Translations under genes and position numbers: made by a program | Assembly (NCBI GenBank): GCA_038147195.1 | Contig: JAYQTB010000004.1 | Span: forward strand, 2,046,001 to 2,110,000 | DNA from: Eutrophocola salsuginis | GTDB taxonomy: Bacteria; Pseudomonadota; Gammaproteobacteria; Pseudomonadales; Pseudohongiellaceae | DNA length: 64,000 bases | Direction: 5' to 3' | In this document: positions 42,661 through 51,320 of the stretch, piece by piece | How the letters are laid out: each line of letters begins with the position of its first letter | How positions within the stretch are numbered: position 1 is the stretch's first letter | Notes under the pieces: model-generated | What the model was told of the DNA's origin: nothing | Seen by the model: the letters and a program-made list of their open reading frames with translations, nothing else | The model's database searches: none

Positions 42661-43028
42661 CCTCTTCTCCCCTTGAGATATTCTAGGAATGTTTTGGTTT
42701 TGCTTTCACAGAGCGGACATTCACGGAGGTTTATCATGCGTTTTAGCCTCTATCCGTGAAAACAGCAGGGTGTCGACTCCCACGAAAGTTTCTGCAACAG
42801 CAGAAAATTCCTGTAAAAACCGAACGATTGTTGCATCAATAACCTTGCTTAGCAAGGCTTTACAAAAAAATCACAAGAAATGGGCTGTCAGAACAATACT
42901 AAATACAATGAGTTACAGCTAATCCTTACGACAAGAATCACCAATATCCAGCCAATAGGGGCGACCTTGTTACAAAAGGTATCTGAAGATGCCAGGAAAA
43001 GAAGGTTTGCCCAGTTTACAACCGCAAA
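42661..43028. other. Intergenic region upstream of the TonB receptor with two dyad symmetries
   Basis: 368 bases without a gene. Two symmetric elements are visible: TTCACGGA (42720-42727) with TCCGTGAA (42753-42760), which could form a leader hairpin for the receptor mRNA, and a near-perfect 15-base palindrome CCTTGCT-T-AGCAAGG at 42843-42857, about 185 bases before the receptor ATG, which looks like an operator. I looked for remains of the damX-type SPOR gene that follows aroB in pseudomonads and found none. Confidence 0.45.
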
Positions 43029-44132
43029 TCAGAGGCCGGCTGCCAGTTCAGCGGTCAGTTTCCCGGTTTCCACGGTGTCGCTGACAAAAGCCTTACCCAG
43101 CCTTTCCAGCAGGATGAGCCTGATCCTGCCCGCTTCGGCTTTCTTGTCGCGCCCCATATAAGAAATAAAGGTCTCGGCATCCATCGCGTCCGGCGGACTT
43201 ATCGGGAGGCCTGCGCGTCCGACCAACGTTCGCACGTAATCGGCATCATCCTGGCTTAATAGGCCCTGCCGTTGTGAATAGGCTGCGGCCATTACCATGC
43301 CGGTGGCGACGGCTTCACCGTGCAGCCAGGTACCATAGCCCATGGCGGTTTCAATAGCATGACCGAAGGTATGCCCTAAGTTCAGGATGGCGCGAATACC
43401 CCCTTCCCGCTCGTCCATGGCCACTATAGCGGCCTTTTCCTCGCAGCTGACCCTGATCGCATACGCCAGCGCCTCGCGGTCGCGGGCCAGCAGGCTGTCC
43501 AGGTTGGCATCCAGCCAGTCGAGGAATTCACGATTGTTGATCAGGCCATACTTGATGACTTCCGCCAGGCCGGCTTTCAATTCCCGATCGGGCAGCGTGT
43601 CCAGCGTATCGCAATCAGCAAGCACGCATTTAGGCTGGTAAAAGGCACCGACCATGTTCTTGCCCAGCGGCCGGTTCACACCGGTCTTGCCGCCCACGGA
43701 TGAATCCACCTGGGACAGCAGCGTGGTTGGTATCTGTATGAAGTCGATCCCGCGCTGGTAAGTCGCCGCCGCAAAACCCACCATGTCTCCTACAACGCCG
43801 CCGCCAAGGGCAACCAGCGTGGCGGACCTGCCAAAGTTGGTCTCCAGCAAGTGGTCATACAGGGTGCTGACGGTATCAATCGTCTTGTATTCCTCGCCGT
43901 CGGGAAAGATGAACTGCGTGATCTCGAAACCGGCCAAGGATTGGCACACAGTATCCATGTAAAGCGGCGCAACTGTGTCATTACTGATCACGCATACCTG
44001 GCGACCACGGATATGTGGCTTGATTAGACTGTCATCCCCGAGCAGGCCGGTACCGATGTGGATGGGATAACTCCTATCACCCAGGTCAACTTTCACCAGT
44101 TGCCTGGCAGACTTTTTCTTGTCAGTGCTCAT
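43029..44132 (-). CDS. aroB: 3-dehydroquinate synthase
   Basis: 367 residues from the ATG at 44132. Converts DAHP to 3-dehydroquinate, step two of the shikimate pathway, using NAD and a divalent metal. Family signatures: FPDGEEYKTIDTVS, GGGVVGDMVGFAAATYQRG, PTTLLSQVDSSVGGKTGVN, and the metal ligands in LNLGHTFGHAIE and LHGEAVATGM. ATG codons at 44141 and 44168 are also in frame but precede the conserved start VDLGDRSYPIHIG by more residues. The start overlaps the end of aroK by 11 bases, indicating coupling. Confidence 0.95.
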   Translation of the reverse strand: MSTDKKKSARQLVKVDLGDRSYPIHIGTGLLGDDSLIKPHIRGRQVCVISNDTVAPLYMDTVCQSLAGFEITQFIFPDGEEYKTIDTVSTLYDHLLETNFGRSATLVALGGGVVGDMVGFAAATYQRGIDFIQIPTTLLSQVDSSVGGKTGVNRPLGKNMVGAFYQPKCVLADCDTLDTLPDRELKAGLAEVIKYGLINNREFLDWLDANLDSLLARDREALAYAIRVSCEEKAAIVAMDEREGGIRAILNLGHTFGHAIETAMGYGTWLHGEAVATGMVMAAAYSQRQGLLSQDDADYVRTLVGRAGLPISPPDAMDAETFISYMGRDKKAEAGRIRLILLERLGKAFVSDTVETGKLTAELAAGL

Positions 44133-44661
44133 GGACTTCATCACCAAACAGCTGCGTGGCGATTTCACTGCTGACCGATTTCGGACTGCGCCTGTTTGTC
44201 ATTACGACATAATCGGCTATTTCGCGATATAGCGGGTCGCGGATTTCCATCAGTTCCTTAAGCTTGCCCTTGATATCGGTAACGTTCTGGATAAGAGGCC
44301 GGCGCGAATCATTCTTGGTCCGTTCGACCTGTTGGCCGATGGTCGCCATAAGATAAACCACGGTGCCGCGGCTGTGCAGGTAATTGCGGTTTTCTGGAGC
44401 CAGTACAGCACCGCCGCCGGTCGCCAGTACGATATCCTTGCGGCGCGTCAGTTCCTCGATAATCTTTTTTTCGCGCTTGCGAAAACCGGACTCGCCCTCG
44501 ACATCGAAAATCCAGGAGATGTTCGCACCGGTGCGCTCCTCGATCTCCTGATCGGAATCGACGAATTCCTTTTTCAACTCACGCGCAAGCTGGCGACCAA
44601 TGGTGGTCTTTCCGGCACCCATTGGTCCAACCAGAAAAATATTGTCCAGCGCTTGTTTCAT
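44122..44661 (-). CDS. aroK: Shikimate kinase
   Basis: 179 residues. Phosphorylates shikimate. P-loop GPMGAGKTT at 12-20; FVDSDQEIEERTG carries the shikimate-binding Asp; ATGGGAVL is the conserved GGG loop; RRPLIQ is the lid arginine segment. It lies directly downstream of the pilM-pilQ relic, the place it occupies after pilQ in pseudomonad-type genomes, and upstream of aroB. Confidence 0.96.
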   Translation of the reverse strand: MKQALDNIFLVGPMGAGKTTIGRQLARELKKEFVDSDQEIEERTGANISWIFDVEGESGFRKREKKIIEELTRRKDIVLATGGGAVLAPENRNYLHSRGTVVYLMATIGQQVERTKNDSRRPLIQNVTDIKGKLKELMEIRDPLYREIADYVVMTNRRSPKSVSSEIATQLFGDEVHEH

Positions 44662-44760
44662 AGCTTGCGGATTAAAACGGAAATTATGGTAAATGCCAAA
44701 ATAAAATTTTCGGCATACCGCTTACACGATAGCCGTAATCTGTTCCCTCTACGGGAACAG

Positions 44761-45243
44761 TTATTTCATGAATTCGATAAAAATGGACGGCGTGATGAAG
44801 ATCAGCAGTTCCGTCTTGGTATAGGAATTCTCTGTGCATTTGAGCAAGTTGACAACGTTGGGAATGTCACCCAGCAGCGGTGTATTCGATACGGTAATAG
44901 TCACTTCCTCGCGGGACACCCCACCAAGCACGATGGTGTAGCCGTCATTGACCAGCACACGGGCATTAATCTAGCTGATGGATATCGACGGTATCGCGGT
45001 AGCACCGGGCACCACGTAATCCTAGTGGATGGTAAGGGTGGCAAGCTTGAGCATTTCCTTTCCGACGGCATCAAGATTAGCGAAGTTTTTTTCGACTACG
45101 GCTTCTTCCGGCAGTGGTCGGCTGGAATAGTTTTCAAGCTCTTACTTGATGCACGATTTACTCAGTCCCAGAACCTTGATAGAAATGGAACTGAGGTCGA
45201 TCCCAAGCAGGACATTAATCTTTTTTGAAAATGCAATGAGCAA
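44761..45243 (-). pseudogene. Relic of pilMNOPQ: 5' end of pilM joined in frame to 3' end of pilQ
   Basis: Read from a TTG at 45243 to the stop at 44761, all in one frame, the 160 codons give two recognisable pieces. Codons 1 to about 62 are PilM, the actin-like ATPase of the type IV pilus inner-membrane complex: KKINVLLGIDLSSISIKVL, then LPEEAVVEKNFANLDAVGK. Codons from about 65 onwards are the end of the outer-membrane secretin PilQ: ARVLVNDGYTIVLGGV, TPLLGDIPNVVNLLK and KTELLIFITPSI. Stops interrupt at codons 34 (TAA, 45142-45144), 74 (TAG, 45022-45024) and 91 (TAG, 44971-44973). The rest of pilM, all of pilN, pilO and pilP, and most of pilQ are gone, so one deletion joined pilM to pilQ near 45050 and decay followed. 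The neighbours, divergent ponA and downstream aroK-aroB, are those of an intact pilMNOPQ operon. Confidence 0.9.
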
Positions 45244-45629
45244 CTTGATACCCCGTCAGATCCTTTGCTCTTAGTCATGGCTCCGGTTTTTACCCCTGAA
45301 TCGCGGGGCTAAATTACCGGTATATTAACGGTTACTATCCTCTAAAAGCCGTTACTTTAGTTAATTTAGTCATTAGTTTCAGGTATTTATCGTGTTTTTT
45401 AAAATTTACATTGATTTGTTATCAGGTTACAGTTGAACCTTTTTCAAGGGCAAGGAAGAGCCATTCACAGGGGTTTTTCAGGAAAAAAAGAGAGAAATAT
45501 CAAGTTATTTGAGCAGACACATCCCCCTCGTTCCCCCCCCTTTTTCGGCAGATAAACAGGGTAGCGAAAAGGGTTTACAATGGCCGCTACTGCTGCTGAA
45601 TCAAAGCTGCCCGTGCTTGATACACCGAA
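45244..45629. other. Intergenic region between the pil relic and ponA
   Basis: 386 bases, AT-rich in the middle (about 45310-45430), with no credible open frame. It should contain the ponA promoter and the former pilM promoter. I cannot define -10/-35 elements with confidence, and no good ribosome site precedes the ponA ATG. Confidence 0.4.
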
Positions 45630-46727
45630 ATGAACAAAGCGAAAACAATTGGTACTTTTCTGCTCTGGTGCGGCATTGCCGGTGCACTGGGCATGGTCAT
45701 GATAATGGCCAGCATGTACCTCTATATATCGCCCAAGCTGCCGGACCGGGAAACCTACACCAACCTGCGCCTGGAAAACCCCCTGCGCATCTATTCCGCC
45801 GACAACAAGCTCATCGCGGAATTCGGCAGCCGCCGCAGCACGCCGATCAAGTTCGCCGATATCCCGCCGCTGGTCACCGATGCCCTGGTCTCGACCGAGG
45901 ACAAGCGCTTCTACAGCCATAATGGAGTCGACCTCCTGGGCCTGGTGCGCTCCGTGGCGGGCATCTTTCTCGGCAAGGACTGGGGCGGCGGCAGCACCAT
46001 CACCATGCAGGTCGCCAAGAATTTCTTCTTCGAGGGTGAAGCCGCGGAAACTCGCAAGTTCAAGGAAATCCTGCTTGCTCTGAAAATGGAGCGCGAGCTG
46101 ACCAAGGAAGAAATCCTCGAGCTCTACCTAAACAAGACCTTTTTCGGCATCTCCGCATACGGCATCGCCGCCGCGGCAGACCAGTATTACGACAAGTCGG
46201 TCAACGAACTCACCCTTGCCGAAGCTGCCAGTATGATCGGCCTGTTGCCCAGGCCCAATGCATACAATCCGCTAGCATCGGAAAGACAGGCGCTGACAGT
46301 TCGCCGGCGCGTGCTGGGCCGAATGCTGGAACAGGACATGATTTCCCGAGATGACTTCGACCTGGCCAGCAACGCGCCCATCACCGCCTTTCGCCACGGC
46401 CGCCAGACCGAACTTCTTGCCCCTTATATAGCCGAAATGGTGCGCCAGGACATGGTTGACCGTTATGGCAACCTTGCGCTGACCGATGGCTTCGAGGTCT
46501 ACACCACCATCGACAGCCGCATGCAGACCACTGCCATGCGCGCTTTTCGTGACGGCCTGGAAACATATGATCGCCGCCATGGCTACCGCGGACGCGAGAA
46601 TCATCTGCGCCCGGCGGATGACGGCTCCACCAATCACTGGATGGAAGTCCTGCAGCGCACGCCCGTCATCGCTTCCCAGCAACCGGCCTTCGTAGGTCCG
46701 TTCAGGAGCGTTCATTTACTGCGCTGA
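45630..46727 (+). pseudogene. ponA: ponA (penicillin-binding protein 1A), 5' part before a frameshift
   Basis: 365 residues: cytoplasmic tail, one membrane anchor (about 9-33), then the GT51 glycosyltransferase domain that polymerises lipid II, with the catalytic Glu90 in VSTEDKRFYSHNGVD, GGSTITMQVAKNFF and the segment LYLNKTFFGISAYGIA. The OB-like insert begins but the frame ends at 46727 after FVGPFRSVHLLR. The natural continuation (SVQERSFTALMRNGE) is found in another frame from about 46697, so one base is missing near 46695-46697. Both halves are otherwise clean, which fits either a very recent mutation or an assembly error. If real, this truncated product keeps only glycosyltransferase. 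Position matches the ponA that flanks pilM in pseudomonads. Confidence 0.88.
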
Positions 46728-48037
46728 TGCGAAACGGCGAAACGGTCAACGTGGAGTGGGAAGGTATACGCTGGGCCAAGCGCTTTATCACAACGACTAC
46801 ATGGGGATCCTCACCCCGCTCTTCTTTCGAGGTTCTAGAACCGGGCGACCTGATCCGGCTGAAACGGGATGTCGATGGCAACTGGATGCTGGGGCAGATC
46901 CCGGCAGTGAACGGTGGATTGGTGGCCATGGATCCGAATACCGGAGCCATCCTTTCACTGGTCGGCGGTTACGATTTCAATGACACGCGCAACAACGGCC
47001 AGTTCAACCGTGTCACCCTGGCCGAACGCCAGCCTGGCTCGAACTTCAAACCTTTCCTGTATTCCGCCGCCCTAGAGAATGGCTACACCGCGGCGTCCCT
47101 GATCAACGATGCACCGCTGGCTCGCAGTGATTATCGCCCGGAAAACTTCGGCGGTGAATTCATGGGGCCCATCCGGCTTTCCTACGCCCTGACCAATTCC
47201 AAGAACCTGGTATCCCTGCGTCTTTACGATGCCCTTGGCGAGGACGTGGTGATGCCGTACGTGTCACGCTTCGGGTTCAATATCAAAGAGTTTCCGCAGA
47301 ATGACTTGACGGTAGCCATCGGTTCCCATGCTGTCCATCCGCTGGAAATCGCCACCGGTTACGCGGTTTTCGCCAACGGCGGATACAAGGTGGAACCATA
47401 CCTGATCGCCCGTATCGACAATTTCAACGACGGCGAAATGTTTCGTGCCCAGCCGTACACCGTTTGCCCGTCCTGCGGCGACACGGCCGATATCGATTCC
47501 AAGCTGGAAAGCAACGAGGTACCGGAAACACCCTTGGTGACCCCGGCGCCGCGCGTCATCGACGAGCGCGTCGCCTACATCATGAACAGCATCCTGCGCT
47601 CGGTAATCACCAACGGTAGTGGCCGCCCCGCCAACCGGGCCATGCCGGACCGAGAGGACATTCATGGCAAGACGGGTACCACAAACGATTCAAAGGACCT
47701 GTGGTTCTCCGGTTTCAACGGCAACCTAGTCACGACCGTTTATGTGGGTTACGACCAGCCGGAATCCCTGGGTGACAATACCGAGCAGGCGGCAACGGTT
47801 GCCCTTCCCATCTGGATCGAATTCATGAAGCCTGTTTTGGAAGGCACGCCCCTGGCATCGATGAGCCAGCCGGACGGCCTGGAATTCGTTAGAATCAATC
47901 CGACCACCGGGCTGCGCGCCAGCCCGGACGAGAGGGATTCGTTTTTCGAAGTGTTCAGGGAAGAGGACTTGCCCAGTTTAGGCTCTGAATCCGATGGCGA
48001 GATAACCACCAAACTTGAAGGCACCAATCCTTTCTGA
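46727..48037 (+). pseudogene. ponA: ponA (penicillin-binding protein 1A), 3' part after the frameshift
   Basis: Open from an ATG at 46727 for 436 residues, but the frame extends back to about 46697, where it meets the 5' part. It carries the rest of the OB-like insert and the transpeptidase domain with all three penicillin-binding motifs: the acylated serine in GSNFKP, SKN in LTNSKNLVSL, and KTG in HGKTGTTNDSKDLWFSG. A VCPSCGD cysteine pair lies in a loop. With no signal or anchor of its own this part would not reach the periplasm, so transpeptidation depends on reading through the shift. Treat the two parts as one broken or misassembled gene of about 800 codons. Confidence 0.88.
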
Positions 48038-48044
48038 TCACACC

Positions 48045-48067
48045 CTGTTTTGTTTCTACCAAAACAG
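48045..48067 (+). terminator. Hairpin after ponA
   Basis: CTGTTTTG / CAAAACAG with a 7-base loop, starting 8 bases after the ponA stop. There is no T-run behind it, so its role as a terminator is uncertain. Confidence 0.35.
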
Positions 48068-48134
48068 CCAGGTCCCGCAAGGGAACTGGTTGTTCAGCAA
48101 GTCTTTCTGGGTTTCGGGTTGGTAAACCTGGGAA

Positions 48135-48347
48135 TCAGATCTTACGGCTACCGCCGAAACGGCGTTTGAACCTGTCTACGCGACCACCGGAGTCTACAAT
48201 CTTCTGCTTGCCGGTATAGAATGGGTGACACTGTGAACATACATCGATACGGATGTCTTCGCTAAGTGTGGAACGTGTCTGGATGACGTTGCCACAACCG
48301 CAGGTCACGCTAATGTCCTGGTACTTGGGATGGATTTCAGCTTTCAT
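48135..48347 (-). CDS. rpmE: 50S ribosomal protein L31 (zinc-binding type)
   Basis: 70 residues. The four cysteines Cys16, Cys18, Cys37 and Cys40 (TCGCGNV and VCSQCHPFYTG) mark the zinc-containing C+ form. HPKYQDISVTC at the start and KQKIVDSGGRVDRFKRRFG near the end are family signatures. rpmE beside a divergent priA is the usual order in pseudomonad-type genomes. Confidence 0.96.
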   Translation of the reverse strand: MKAEIHPKYQDISVTCGCGNVIQTRSTLSEDIRIDVCSQCHPFYTGKQKIVDSGGRVDRFKRRFGGSRKI

Positions 48348-48427
48348 CGTCTTGCTCTCCGAACATCGCTACCGGCGGGTTCTTGGGGCCGGCACCATAT
48401 TCCTGGTATCAAAAAGGTCTGTTAAAC

Positions 48428-48442
48428 CCGGGCAAGGCCCGG
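48428..48442 (-). repeat. Short GC hairpin between the chorismate mutase and rpmE genes
   Basis: CCGGGC / GCCCGG around a 3-base loop, followed on the minus strand by GTTTAAC. It could be a weak terminator of the chorismate mutase transcript or part of the rpmE leader, which in other bacteria is the place of L31 autoregulation; the sequence does not decide. Confidence 0.35.
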
Positions 48443-48538
48443 TGTGCTTGCAAAAAAGAGGCCGCATTCTATCAGAAACTGGTGCCAGCACAAGGGCGCC
48501 AGCCGATTTCGAGAACCCTCTACGGAAAGACGGGGAAA

Positions 48539-48836
48539 TCAGGCCCCGTCGAGGTAGGAACGGTGGTTTTTCACCACTTCATCGAAGATGGTCTGGAACA
48601 TGTCTAGGATGAATTCGCTGTTCAGGGACCTAGACATCGGCAAGTGCACGCAATCGCTCGAGTTTTTCCTGCTCCCTCACCGGGTCGACCGAATTCAGCC
48701 CGCTTTTCGCTTTGAGCTCACCTACCTTGGCAGTCACAGCAAAACGTTCCGCCAACAGGTTCAGCATCTCTTCATCGATACGGTCGATTTGCGTGCGCAG
48801 AGTCAGAAGTTCATCAGGCACTTGTTGGCTTTGCAT
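48539..48836 (-). pseudogene. AroQ-type chorismate mutase, frameshifted
   Basis: The first frame (48836 to a TAG at 48630) gives 68 residues with the AroQ helix-1 pattern LLTLRTQIDRIDEEMLNLL and ERFAVTAKVGELK, then RLRALADV. Normal proteins continue with a third helix; here it is found one base out of frame, LNSEFILDMFQTIFDEVV through NHRSYLDGA, ending at a TGA at 48539-48541. So one base has been gained (or two lost) near 48629-48632, creating the TAG. Chorismate mutase makes prephenate for phenylalanine and tyrosine; the conserved residues of helices 1 and 2 are there but the C-terminal active-site residues need helix 3. It may be a true pseudogene or an assembly error. The start faces priA. 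Confidence 0.8.
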
Positions 48837-49012
48837 AGGATCACCCGGGTGCTGTGGTGTCTAAAAGCTAAAAGTATAAACCAGGTCACCGGGAATCTCC
48901 TCACTCCGGGGTTTCTGCTATAGTCTGTTTTAGACCAGCTATGCAAAGCTGCCGGCAACTGTATGACCCCTACTTGACCCTAAGACTGACCCAGCCAGAC
49001 AAGACTTTTGAT

Positions 49013-51229
49013 GTGACACAATCTACTTTCATCCAGGTCGCCGTCCCGTCACCATTACGCCAGACTTTCGATTACCTTCCCCCTGCGGGCTGTGACCGCA
49101 AACAGCTCCAACCCGGTACTCGTATCCAGATATCCTTCGGGAATCGGCGCATGGTTGGCGTGATCGTCAATTGTTCCACGACCACTAATATCCCCAAGGA
49201 CAGAATCAGGCCCGCGGACAAATTGCTGGATGAATCACCATTACTGGATAAAAACCTCGTTGCGCTTTACCACTGGTCCGCTGACTACTACCAGTATCCC
49301 CTTGGCCAGGCTTTGCAGACATCCCTGCCTGCACAGATCCGCAAAGGTCATCCCGCAAGTGAGCATCGCCCGCGCATGCTAAGATTGACTCCGGCCGGTG
49401 TGAAGCTGGACCCGAAAACCCTGAAAAGGGCTCCACGACAACTGCAGCTCATACGACTGTTAGCCGACAACGCACCGATGACCAGCGCGCAACTCAAAGC
49501 GGCATTCGATACCCCACTGTCCGCTTGCCTGAAGACACTTCTCGATAAGGGCCTGGTCGAGGAGTTTCTTACCGATGAAGAAGCGCCTATGACCCGCGCG
49601 GAACTTTATGGCGAGGACGCGCCGCTTCAACTGAACAGGGAACAGCAAGCTGCGCTCGCGGCGATTCGCAAGGTGTCCGGCAGCTTTGCCGCCTTTCTTC
49701 TTGAAGGCATCACTGGCAGCGGTAAAACGGAAGTCTACCTGCAGGCCATTGCCGACTGCCTGGAGGCTGGCAAGCAGGTGCTAGTTATGGTTCCTGAAAT
49801 CAGCCTGACGCCCCAGACTGTGCGCCGGTTCGCCCGGCGTTTCAATCGCGAGATCGCCGTCTTCCATTCTGGGCTAAATGATGGCGAACGTTTCAATGCA
49901 TGGCTACGGGCACGAAACGGCAAGGCCGACATCATAATCGGTACGCGCTCCGCGATTTTCACCCCGCTGGCAAGACCGGGTCTGATCATCGTCGACGAGG
50001 AACACGATGCCTCCTACAAACAACAGGATGGTTTTCGTTACTCTGGACGCGACTTGGCAATATACCGGGCGCGGCAGTTGGGCATCCCGGTCATTCTCGG
50101 TACCGCCACACCCAGTCTGGAAAGCCTGCATAACGCCGTCTGCGGCAGGTACCACTATCTGCAGCTGACCGAACGCGCCGGCAATGCCAGCCATCCCAAT
50201 TACCGAATGCTCGACCTGCGTGGCGAGACCATTATTGAAGGCTTTGCCGAATCATTATTTACCATGATGTCCTCGCACCTGAACCGCGGAAACCAGGTAC
50301 TGGTTTTTCTCAACCGCCGCGGCTTCGCCCCTATCCTGCTCTGCCGTTCCTGCGGCTGGATCGCAATTTGCGAACGCTGCGACACCAGCTACACTCTTCA
50401 TCGCCATCCGCAATCCCTGAGCTGTCATCACTGCGAATCCTCTCGACCGGTGCCAGGCGCCTGCCCTGAGTGCACTGGCACGGAGCTGGCCGCGATGGGC
50501 ATGGGCACTGAAAAAACGGAACAGACTCTTAAGACCTTGTACCCGGACATTCCCGTCTTTCGCATCGACAGGGATTCCACGCGAACCCGGGGTGGCCTGC
50601 AAAGGGTTTTCGATATAGTGGATAGCGGCGCACCCTGCATCCTAGTCGGCACGCAGATGTTATCGAAGGGCCATCATTTCCCGAACGTCACTCTGGTGGC
50701 GGTCCTCGATGCGGATGCTGGCCTGTTCAGCGCGGATTTTCGCGGCCAGGAACACATGGGCCAGTTGCTAACCCAGGTGGCAGGCCGCGCCGGCAGGGGA
50801 GAAACCGGTGGCGAAGTGGTGATCCAGACCTATAACAGCACTCATCCTACCCTGCAGTCCCTAGTCAATGATGGTTATGGTCCTTTTGCCCGCAAACTGC
50901 TCGAAGAGCGTCGTCTCGGTAACCTGCCGCCGTTCACCTACATGGCGGTTATCCGAGCCGAGGCATCCACGCGACAGATTCCCGAGAAATTCCTCGGGGA
51001 TATCAGGCAGGCCACCGGTGATGCGGCCAGGGGGCTGAATATTCTGGGCCCGATGCCTGCGGCCATGGAAAAACGCGGCGGCCTTTTCCGCATGCTCATG
51101 ATCGTGGAGGCATCGAAACGCTCAGCCGTCCAGCATTACCTAGCGCACGCCATCAACCTAATGGAAAACCATGCCCAGAGAAGGAAAGTGCGATGGTCAG
51201 TGGACGTGGACCCACTGGATTTTATATAG
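49013..51229 (+). CDS. priA: Primosomal protein N' (replication restart helicase)
   Basis: 738 residues from the GTG at 49013. PriA reloads DnaB at stalled forks. The 3'-DNA-binding domain opens with FIQVAVPSPLRQTFDYLPP; a winged helix follows; then the helicase core with Walker A GITGSGKTEVYLQ and DEEH box VDEEHDASYKQ; two zinc sites lie in CRSCGWIAICERC and CHHC...CPEC; motif V/VI contains GTQMLSKGHHFPNV and QVAGRAGRG. An ATG at 48941 is also in frame and would add 24 residues before the conserved N-terminus; a TATAGT near 48917 might serve as its promoter. Neither start has a good ribosome site. Confidence 0.94.
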   Translation: MTQSTFIQVAVPSPLRQTFDYLPPAGCDRKQLQPGTRIQISFGNRRMVGVIVNCSTTTNIPKDRIRPADKLLDESPLLDKNLVALYHWSADYYQYPLGQALQTSLPAQIRKGHPASEHRPRMLRLTPAGVKLDPKTLKRAPRQLQLIRLLADNAPMTSAQLKAAFDTPLSACLKTLLDKGLVEEFLTDEEAPMTRAELYGEDAPLQLNREQQAALAAIRKVSGSFAAFLLEGITGSGKTEVYLQAIADCLEAGKQVLVMVPEISLTPQTVRRFARRFNREIAVFHSGLNDGERFNAWLRARNGKADIIIGTRSAIFTPLARPGLIIVDEEHDASYKQQDGFRYSGRDLAIYRARQLGIPVILGTATPSLESLHNAVCGRYHYLQLTERAGNASHPNYRMLDLRGETIIEGFAESLFTMMSSHLNRGNQVLVFLNRRGFAPILLCRSCGWIAICERCDTSYTLHRHPQSLSCHHCESSRPVPGACPECTGTELAAMGMGTEKTEQTLKTLYPDIPVFRIDRDSTRTRGGLQRVFDIVDSGAPCILVGTQMLSKGHHFPNVTLVAVLDADAGLFSADFRGQEHMGQLLTQVAGRAGRGETGGEVVIQTYNSTHPTLQSLVNDGYGPFARKLLEERRLGNLPPFTYMAVIRAEASTRQIPEKFLGDIRQATGDAARGLNILGPMPAAMEKRGGLFRMLMIVEASKRSAVQHYLAHAINLMENHAQRRKVRWSVDVDPLDFI

Positions 51230-51320
51230 CTCTATGCAGGAACTAATCCCAACATGCCCCACGCGCTTTTTTGCTAGGTGCAATTTATGGATAATTCGCA
51301 AAAATTTTATTGAAAGATAC

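Noticed and set aside
42661..43028. Possible remnant of a damX/SPOR gene after aroB
   Set aside because: Translation of the minus strand showed only short frames with frequent stops and no SPOR-like segment.
44332..45228. A 298-codon plus-strand open frame across the end of aroK and the pil relic
   Set aside because: Its complement carries the clear AroK and PilM/PilQ sequence; the translated product has no signal, domain or ribosome site.
46727..48037. The second ponA frame as an independent penicillin-binding protein gene
   Set aside because: It lacks a membrane anchor or signal, has no ribosome site, and its frame continues upstream into the missing part of the same protein.
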